Shown: positions 56,401 to 62,800 of the stretch, piece by piece
Layout of the letters: each line of letters starts with the position of its first letter
Numbering within the stretch: position 1 is the first letter of the stretch
Source of the DNA: Symsagittifera roscoffensis
Lineage: Eukaryota; Xenacoelomorpha; Acoela; Convolutidae
Length of the DNA stretch: 64,000 nucleotides
Direction of reading: 5' to 3'
Assembly: GCF_963678635.1 (NCBI RefSeq)
Contig: NC_087068.1
Span: 14,139,872-14,203,871, forward strand
The notes under the pieces: model-generated
Databases searched by the model: none
The model's input: the letters and a program-made list of their open reading frames with translations, nothing else
What the model was told of the DNA's origin: nothing
Position numbers and translations under genes: made by a program

Positions 56401-59362
56401 GCTCCAGCTCTCGATTGGGGGCTGCCATCAGAATCCGCCATTCACTCCCTTCCGCTATCAAGATTAAGACCGCATACACGAATTGTAGGGCGGGTGGCAT
56501 GCTGGCGTATCCTGGGGATGTGGTAAACACCACCTTTGTCTTGGACCCAAATCTCGAGGCTACGTTCTCTTGTACCTCATTCATCGCCGCAAATAAAGCC
56601 TGAATAGCCTCCCATATCTTCTTTGATGTCGGAACCTCTTTGCCCTTCAGTTGCTCAAGAAGTCCCATCGCGTGCAGGTGGTCATTCATTCCTGCAAACA
56701 ATAACAGCTCAGGTTCACAGGGCATCTCCGACTTTATTGCCACCACTAGGGTCAACATCTGGTTCAATTCGGCTCCTGGCAAAGAGTATACCAGAGTCTC
56801 CGGCCAGAACAACTTGGGAGACGTTCCTTCGAAGTCTGATCCCGCCACAATGATCACTCTTGCAGCAGCTGGATCTGCTCTATCATAAACTGCCAGAGTC
56901 TTGGCCAATTGGGTGCCACCACAGGGCTTCCCGTACCTGGGATCCTCTGCCAGCCTTGGACCTTCGTAAGCAGCGTCAGGCAACTCCATCCCCACCGGGT
57001 TGAGCAGCTTGTCTACTACCTTCAATTGCGCCGGGGTTGCCAACTTGATCCTGGCGATGCCAGTTCGGTGCTTGGGAGGTTCTGCTATAAGTCCAGGACT
57101 CCCTAGCTGCTTAAGAGGCCTGTAGTTAATGGGTCCCATGATCGTTTTTGTGGGAATTCCAGTCAGGTCTGTAGTCTCCATTAACTTCGTTCTCGAGAAA
57201 TGCGCCTCGTGTGCTTTCAACCAGTCTACGCAATGATGTCTATTCAAGTCCTCATGCGACACTCGTTCAATCCCCAGGGTTTCCGCCAACTCTCGTCTGC
57301 ATTCCAAAGTCTCTAGATCCAGTTCCTTCACCTTCTCAGGATATCTCAAGCGGGTAGTCTCCCTAGACTTCTTTTCTCTCCTGCCATCTGCCACCACCAC
57401 GGAGGACATCGCCGAGGTCGGAGGTGTTGATGACTCTACCTCCTCCGACTCCATTGGTGTGGCACTCTGCAATCGGGTCTGATTGCTCCTCGAGCTATCT
57501 CTAGTATCAACTCTCGCTCCCAATCGACCAGCCAAGGCCCTCGAGGCAAGGAATGGTGGGTTGGGAGGTGGCCCTAAAGTGAATTGGGCTGTCTCCAGCA
57601 GGTCCGCTTCTAGCGTGTTTATGTGAACCTGGAAGACATCGTTCAGCCACTCAGCTCCCCTTGGCCTATCGAAATGGATTCCATCTTTCGAGGTGTCTTC
57701 AGGGAATCCCTTGTTCTCCATGCGTTCTGCAACGTCTAACAGCCTGAGAGGAAGCACACTGTTTCGGTGTATTTCTCTGATCGCCTTGTTCAGGCTCCGC
57801 ACCCTCTGGTTCATCTCTAGGGAGTGTTGATCAAACATCATGTTATAGGGGACCGTGCATATCGTCAACAGGATGGGATCCATTTGGATCCTCAGCTCCT
57901 CCAGAAGGCAATTTATCTTGTCGCCTAGCCTCGTCACTTTCCTTGCTTCTCCTCTCGACACGTCGTTGGTCCCAACCATCAAGGTGACTGTGTAAACTTT
58001 GGTCATTCCTAGCATGTCCAGAGTTGCCAACATCTGTGGCGTAGCAGCTCCAGCGAAACTCAAGACCCCCGTCTGCCAATGCGACCGGATCTGGGTCAAC
58101 ACCCGCACCAGGCTGTCCCCTATAATCAGGTGAACCGCACCCTCTGGCACACGAGGTGGCGCTAGATACTGCACCCAGGCTGCGTCGTGGAAGCATTCCC
58201 TCCTGGCTTGCTGTTCCGCATTCCAGTCCAGCCGACTATGCTTGTGGTAGTTCCCCTCTGTGTCCTTCTTGTAGCTCGCAATCACGACGTTTCTGACCGG
58301 CTGTTCCCTCCAAGTCGGTGGAAGCTCTGGCCTTGTCGCTCTTTCACGACTCTGCTGCTGCAATTTCTCGCCCAGCTCCTTCAGGCGCGATGAGGCGCCA
58401 CTCACCTGACTACCGCTCGAGGTCGAGGTTGGTGTGTATCCTGGTAACACCACATCCATCAGAGGACGTACAGGTTGGGTCTCTAGATTGCGCAAGGAGG
58501 GCGTCGCGTCATTCGGTATCCAGACCTCCAACCCTTCACTCATGTGTTCCCTGGCCTCGCGGTCAAGGTTGAACCGTCCTCTAGCCCTGGGAGCTTCATC
58601 CACCTCCATGCGCGACTCTGGCCTTGAGCTTGTCACCACTCGTTCGTTTGACCTGGCTCCCTTTTGTGCGTCCAGCTCGCGTTGTCGTTGTTCTATCCTT
58701 TCCAACTCCGACTTTAGTTGATCGCGATTCGCGGCGTTCTCCCGCACCTTCAGCTCCTGCTGATGTTCCGCCCTTAGCATCTCAAGTAATTTCAACGTCT
58801 GATCCCGCTCGTCGACTGCCTGGTCTCTCTCCAGCTGAAGCCTCTCCCTATCCAACTTCGCCTGATCCCGATCGAGGTTCGCTTTATTCCTTTCCTTCAG
58901 CGCCTTCTCAAGATCTTTCCTTAGGACTCCCAGCTCCGGATATGCCTCGGTCGTCTGTTGCGCTCGCGACATCGACGGCACCTTACTCGAGCTCTGGCCC
59001 GTGGATCTCGCTGTTGGCCTCGTCGGTAGCGGGAACTCTCCTGCGCCGTGTTCGGTGTTGTTACTCAGGCCAGGATTTCTTGCCAAGTCAAAGCCCCTTA
59101 CTCCTCCATCCGCATTCCAAGACAACCATCTGGTCTGTGCTCGATTTGATATGCCCTCAGTGGTGTAGCCGACTATCAAGACAGCCTCCGTCGCAGACTC
59201 CCTGCACTCGCCCTGATCCTCCAACTGGAGGATCGCATTCAGCATCACCGCCATTCTCTCGTCGATCTGGGTGTGGTCCAGGTCCCTCAAGCGTCTGTAC
59301 AGCTCGTCAAGAGTGGGCCTCTGCAGAGCCGTGGGCATAGAGTTCCAGAATCGGTCTGCCAT
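50483..59362 (-). CDS. Giant 2,959-residue env-position protein with tandem SGNH-like domains
   Basis: A single open frame from ATG (59360-59362) to just before the polypurine tract. Seen, by residue: coiled coil 141-235 (repeated LDRERLQLERDQAVDERDQ); SGNH-1 about 405-580 with IIGDSLV (S417), G438, GTND (N466) and DGIH (D560, H563), the four catalytic blocks of SGNH/GDSL hydrolases; SGNH-2 about 833-1060, matching the same layout but with GSD for GDS, GMND and GDDHP; hydrophobic stretch 1191-1225; basic KTRKRKR (1919-1925, likely nuclear signal); acidic 1680-1699; CX4CX6CX4C at 2432-2449; C-terminal EEIVISSDDEEE (about 2926-2937). There is no signal peptide and no clear fusion or furin site, so it is not a classical envelope. 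SGNH esterase domains are known from LINE ORF1 proteins; here the role is unknown. The first AUG is preceded by a candidate intron (59595-59813). Intactness at this length implies recent function. Confidence 0.85.
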   Translation of the reverse strand: MADRFWNSMPTALQRPTLDELYRRLRDLDHTQIDERMAVMLNAILQLEDQGECRESATEAVLIVGYTTEGISNRAQTRWLSWNADGGVRGFDLARNPGLSNNTEHGAGEFPLPTRPTARSTGQSSSKVPSMSRAQQTTEAYPELGVLRKDLEKALKERNKANLDRDQAKLDRERLQLERDQAVDERDQTLKLLEMLRAEHQQELKVRENAANRDQLKSELERIEQRQRELDAQKGARSNERVVTSSRPESRMEVDEAPRARGRFNLDREAREHMSEGLEVWIPNDATPSLRNLETQPVRPLMDVVLPGYTPTSTSSGSQVSGASSRLKELGEKLQQQSRERATRPELPPTWREQPVRNVVIASYKKDTEGNYHKHSRLDWNAEQQARRECFHDAAWVQYLAPPRVPEGAVHLIIGDSLVRVLTQIRSHWQTGVLSFAGAATPQMLATLDMLGMTKVYTVTLMVGTNDVSRGEARKVTRLGDKINCLLEELRIQMDPILLTICTVPYNMMFDQHSLEMNQRVRSLNKAIREIHRNSVLPLRLLDVAERMENKGFPEDTSKDGIHFDRPRGAEWLNDVFQVHINTLEADLLETAQFTLGPPPNPPFLASRALAGRLGARVDTRDSSRSNQTRLQSATPMESEEVESSTPPTSAMSSVVVADGRREKKSRETTRLRYPEKVKELDLETLECRRELAETLGIERVSHEDLNRHHCVDWLKAHEAHFSRTKLMETTDLTGIPTKTIMGPINYRPLKQLGSPGLIAEPPKHRTGIARIKLATPAQLKVVDKLLNPVGMELPDAAYEGPRLAEDPRYGKPCGGTQLAKTLAVYDRADPAAARVIIVAGSDFEGTSPKLFWPETLVYSLPGAELNQMLTLVVAIKSEMPCEPELLLFAGMNDHLHAMGLLEQLKGKEVPTSKKIWEAIQALFAAMNEVQENVASRFGSKTKVVFTTSPGYASMPPALQFVYAVLILIAEGSEWRILMAAPNRELEPVNLRLYRSELPAAWADISHALRGFYGLADVLIVLDEVLLLEISNFARQLKFSPVIGDDHPAINQLTASLWFRSMDVKVANSTSRTRGPSNERRNVVETEKQLESMKYRLTQENGWWPFLTPRLENATNKTREEAPLLVKQIWSFLEKQLELAERRDMTVVRFVSAANEVTIGGFWREHANGELKTRRDYEILKFLSPCWEREFLAGVFGTTATIFGAFVQEILGMPISLLLALYLVYPRYLFNMGPAYMFSRGVETLRVDGYLALVLLTHGELVSFHRLMEYGEPLSMGKVHTSIETSSYKCAAGLKTLLVQYLMMQNRYMTGEDENPTSREEWEKANRGMPLLTDLCLAMRSDPMGIIRGLEEVVTCIYGPAVTYAFPDPLVITYRHSVTHLSLISVLDGAALNWCQQEVLRARMSNTVLFGKVKDAEMMVCNFRGQMQCRMGGKREGPIEMYPKFWNLNPLTADGREILRIPAWKECFALVKRELETIMEKEILPATMPEFPIVRRMTLGMNSPLVVPSIMARMRAEEMQKDFTDGWDPLFIGYTAAVYFHTSEMKVNSWTTQAKKSRGSQPPGYEVRKVLRTLEKEGLDNMLPIWDDGRMIVMEGHVALVDDMKFATRKYKAPYGLEQVEIRQEGTELDAAGQLHVALTEYKKLDPATPSPLSVDTPGDKRSGPVEDRFKRILERRRNESEEESMDETLSEAGEDMEVGNTPEPGPSGEELTTQELLKDLSEENWADTATPPLNPSPRKNLELPLAGETFNMGMLLLSSEERGKNTFEGNRDIFLGSLEDDAWQEFLEEFNREVGSETTLDKFKKELWDAVVRFGEPLLIGTGLDEKARKELLNKLVELRNARSKTRKEKCEDSSTLKRKTVDKMVDDIKRDKVGTSNMIKSTNILKARAGGRQELEGVDGEVESMMIATTPSSRDVKTRKRKREVEGWGSPSVDAVSEGNLRETAPIVLARCKTAAYKNSSELRKPLEVEKEIEVSTSSTSEEDFKPQKVNVKRGSTNGQVGEVEIGKEWISKAHQDMSKQVTSDPLERNKTRNTSRTWWVALETLKEMEDCLKKLDSGIARRRRNWATQQKAEVNKIEMASHLKRSWQSLLKDHFEEAMRTSSSAPPLMANPFVRTAGQLMFTWSLVGIELETLTSYDRLKLGSKKLEVYQALMQHVARDNSGLSLARRKDATCFLRWTMSMMSDSTILACHQRASGSKTMERRVSTIILNVYQSTGIEKEDSSRVSLENHRKLDEVRRFSNKKFEEEHDVHRNLASSEQYSRLSEKGEYQYVSGVMGIAYNPFLDSEAGGAHRNHEVAELLKFWTERIMEIDAVEKEGPSLGLILEKTPEVISIPRSNKRVEVNMGGGNGLLTTNLGVIWKLLRPSWCPHPHASLIEETTERVRLAPTEDEDLAKLSVLHKLITPQMQEPSERTSDPGSTKKLEPGSCLDSTCGNGEHICDGRSCVRILSFQKEDLVTWFEDITEREKSEVQIIAECYARTTVNIATALGFFSRMCDLQALERLESEHHLVTALSVESWPGVLQVTQKHIRSWKVGLEAEMGFPLSEAYGLPLNAKSLIGSMMANLCGSHYPLHMAMVEVSSQRILVDKAFSVPKCVRLARISHHSHKLLRKIKGTVPKELRDDLSEIWGEDLLKLERENTSDHERQNVIGKPVGSTPNLEDNDTMHEKMMELEPLLEASGERNLRSIEISHGECPCHCLAQTVWYPDHKNLCLVWDVEEIRSIGLPDHRQKVTLLVVSTMLALRWIEENITKYREATTPTAESIYAIDYSRRLELFETACKVFSIPTEVRHVWSRLRYFPWFRATLTSWLYRATKDHMRKHQKEYRQFQAEIGPEAFKRPLLTHRNAITTGWKRVGKMSRDNTKARESILEEDLAKNVSLSLHNSFCLNREARVKALPNQAKRLQEQREWMRSYEQLKAWEEIVISSDDEEELLRQFAASSTSGCSTSKAKSTR

Positions 59363-59402
59363 TCTTTATAACTTCGGGATGTGTGTAGATAGACGTCAAC
59401 CA

Positions 59403-59460
59403 GCTCAAGAATTACCTTACCAACTCAAGAATTACCTTACCAACTCAAGTATTACCCAAT
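59403..59460. repeat. Short tandem repeat, 20-bp unit
   Basis: AACTCAAGAATTACCTTACC occurs about 2.7 times; the third copy has TATTACCCAATT. Every unit contains the CTCAAG hexamer that is over-represented throughout the element. Confidence 0.85.
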
Positions 59461-59594
59461 TCAAGAAATCTCTAGAAATCTTCTCTTGCAAGCACTTGCT
59501 GTAGATCCGGATTGTCGCGTGTTCAATCAAGATTCTCTTTTTCTGTTTCTCGTTTGAGTGTAGTTGGATATTCAACTTTGTTTTCAAACTTGAT

Positions 59595-59813
59595 CTGAAA
59601 ACATAGAGCTCATTAAAACTTAGTATGTCACGTTCCTATCCTAGAGACCCCCCTTCTACCCATATGATTAAAATCTTATCATTCACATATCACTTAAAAC
59701 AATTTGATTGGATCTCCCTTAAGAACATGCAGATTCATTTTATGTTTTAGCACCATCAATTCTTTCTTTTAAAATTCAATTGTCATGCCAATCACATCTT
59801 AAGATCCCTTTAC
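59595..59813 (-). other. Candidate intron upstream of the giant ORF
   Basis: Sense-strand donor GCGCAG|GTAAAG (GT at 59813-59812), a TACTAAG branch-point-like word about 30 bases before the acceptor, and TATGTTTTCAG as acceptor (AG at 59596-59595). The 219-base length fits introns of the host TRAM gene. It lies 72 bases after the pol stop, so splicing here would not join pol to the giant ORF but would shape its leader. The acceptor could also receive a distant donor in the element's 5' leader, as env messages do. Confidence 0.5.
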
Positions 59814-59884
59814 CTGCGCCGCACCCCAGTACCTGACTCAAGACTCCTCCCTCACACCCGACCTGATACCTCCATGTACCCGAC

Positions 59885-62800
59885 TCAGGCGATGCTCAAG
59901 TAGTACTTCTTGTGAAGATGCACCATTATCTCGGTTTCTGCAAAGACCACATGTAGGATAGCGTACAATTCCCTCGAGCTCAGTTTGCCCCTATTTGGGT
60001 CGTACACCGGCATCGAGACCTCCACTATTCCTCTTTCAATCATGAAGTCACGTAGTCTTGTCAGTGCCAATATCACGTGTTCGGGATCAATTGTGTTTCT
60101 GTCGTTGACTCTCGTTACTAGGAAGCAGAGGTATTTGCCCGGGACTTGTGCCACTGACGGTGGAAGCGCTGCTATGCCTCCCAGTCCTGGCCTCTGTCTG
60201 AACAGAAACTCTACGTTCTGGTACTCTCTTTTGAAGTCAGCCTCCAATCTTGATTTGAAACTCATATCCGCCGTGATGCAGATCGCGCTGGTCCTGTTTG
60301 ACAGGATGAAGTCGCTATCTGTTATCATGATGTTCTCTGAGTATTCATTGGGTATTTCGAATTTCGTTTTGAAATTCCTTCCTATGGTAGGCTCTGGTTC
60401 TTCTTCCTCCAGTTCCAATCCGCTTGTTTCCCTCACTTCCTTGAGCTTCTTTATCATCAAATTTTCGGTGTGGGTAAGTCCTACCCCCACTCCCCGGACA
60501 AAAATATTTATCGACGTCCCCGTCGATGTAGTCGGGTCTGAATTGTCCTTAGGGATGTCCAGTGGCCTGTCTGTTGCTGTCCATCCGAAAAGAGGGTCCT
60601 CTGTCTTCATGTAATTTGCTGCGGATATATCGACTTGCTGAATGCTTTGTCCTTCGTGGCTCTCGTCCTTGACATCACGCATCCACTCTAGAATCCTCAA
60701 GTTCGTGTTCTCCCTCCTTTCTATTTCACTCTGCTCGAGATCCGTCTCCAATTCTGGCGTCGAGTAATCATCCTGCGGATAATGTCCACCATCGTCAATG
60801 ACCTGCCATTCCTCTCCGGCTTCCAGTTCGCCTGCGCTTAGTAGTTCATCGCCCAACTTGTCTGGCTGTATCTTATCGATCAAGAAGTCATCCCCGTACC
60901 TATTGTACCTCATGCCTGTGCGTTTACGATTGCCAGTCCTGGTTTCCGGTGGTGTTGGTCGATCCGGCTCCATCCACTTCGGTACCTCGTTTTGCTCTGG
61001 GTCGTTCCAGTCTTCTTCTACAAATGAACCTGCATCCGACTCCACTTCTATCTTTTCGTTGTCGTCCAAACTCAAGTTCTCATTACCATCATTTTTCTCT
61101 CTGGTGCCTTTCTCATTCACTTCGCACGCTGGTTCCACCACCAGGTACTCAAGACCTTCCATGTCTCTTGGTAGGCACCAGTCCTCCGGGGACGGGACAT
61201 GAGGCTTCAGATTTTCGTAATGTGCTGCTCGCCCTGTACTCAAGCGATAGAACCGTCCTTGTTGATGTACTTCCGTAATCATGAACGGTCCTCTCCATTT
61301 CTTGAGTAGTTTCTTTGTTCCCTTGGGCGGTATGACATTTTGGAAGACCCACACGTATTGGCCCACTTCGTATGGCTTTGCTCTTAGTATCTTTTCGTCA
61401 TATTTCTTGCGTTGCCTCATTTGCGCTTGCGCCGTGTTTCTCCGACATAGCTCGTTTAGCTCTTGTTGTCTTTTGATCGCTTCCTTCACGTATGCTTGAG
61501 GTGACGTCCTCTTCCCCTCGTACTCCGGGTAAAAGAATGTTATAGGCATTGCCCTTTCCCTGCCTGTCAACATCATGAAAGGACTGATACCCGTCGTTGA
61601 GTGCTGAGTACTATTATAGGCTCCTACTACCTGTGGCAGGTATTTGTCCCAGTCCGTCATGTATCTCGAGCAGTACACCCTGAGCATGTTGACCAGTGTC
61701 CTGTTCTGTCTCTCTACCAACCCATTGGTCTGTGGATGATAGGTCGTCGAGTGTGCTTGAGCAATGTGTGATCTCTTCATCAATTCTTTTGTCAAGTCCC
61801 CCACAAAAGCCTTGCCGTTGTCTGACTGGAAAGTCATTGGACAACCATATCGCGATATCCAATGCGTTATCAGGTGATCACATGTCTCCTCTGCTGAGGC
61901 TGTCTGGCACGGAACCGCTTCCGCCAACTTGGTGAAGTGATCTATTATAACTAGTATTTGGTTATAACCCGACTCCGTCATGCAGATTTTCTGATGGTCT
62001 ATCTGCACCACTTCATTGAATTCCGAACTCTCGACAGACTTGAGGGGAAACTTCATCTTCCTTGGGTCTTTTACTTGAAGGCATGCTAGGCAGGCATTCA
62101 CCCACCTCTCGCAAGCTTTTCTCATTCCCGGCCAGTCAAACCTGTGAAGTATCCTTTGTTGTACTTTATCTATCCCCTGATGGCCCATCTGGTCGTGTGA
62201 TCTGAAAAGCACTTCCGTTTGGTACAGTTGTGGTAGTATGATGAGGTTGTGTTTGTGTAATATTTTTTCCTCATCTCTTCTCTTGCACGCTACCACCCCT
62301 TCAGCTGTGTGATACAGTAAATCTCTCTTTTCTTTGTAGAACTGGCTCAAGATCTTGTAGCTGTCTTCCTCAAGTTCCCCCTTCTCCTTGACTCCCGAAT
62401 GGATCCATTTGGAGAGGTTACTTGTCATTTTGTCATTCCTCTGGGCCCTTATTAGGTCAGACAGCCTGTATCTCGCCTTAACGTGCTCCTTTAGCGCCAT
62501 GATCTGTCCATTCATCTCCCCAGGGTTGTGGATGTCATCGCTCAGTTTCACACATATCATCCTTTTCACGATTTTCATGTCGTCTTCTGGTACCAGATTC
62601 GTTCTGACGTTTGAGTTGCACGATAGTTCCCTTAGTGGTTTTCTTGAAACTGCTATTTTCTCGAGCTCTTCACCACCTCGTACCTCTTGTGTTTCCAGAT
62701 TGTACGTCCCTGAAGATGGATCCGTCTGTAATTCCCTGTCGTGCTGTCTTATCTTCTCTTCCGCCAGTATCATGCATAGACTGTCTTGGTCTTCGCTGCT

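Larger units (their letters stand above)
59363..59884 (-). other. Inter-ORF leader between pol and the giant ORF
   Basis: 522 non-coding bases. Contains a candidate intron, a purine tract AGAAGGGGGG near 59650 and, just before the giant ORF, a 20-bp word (AATTACCTTACCAACTCAAG on the plus strand) repeated with a third partial copy (59403-59460). Those repeats read TTGGTAAGGTAATTCTTGAG on the sense strand and so contain donor-like GGTAAG. Confidence 0.7.

Noticed and set aside
50483..59362. Classical retroviral envelope protein
   Set aside because: Position fits, but there is no signal peptide, furin site with fusion peptide, or C-terminal membrane anchor; SGNH and coiled-coil content is unlike env.
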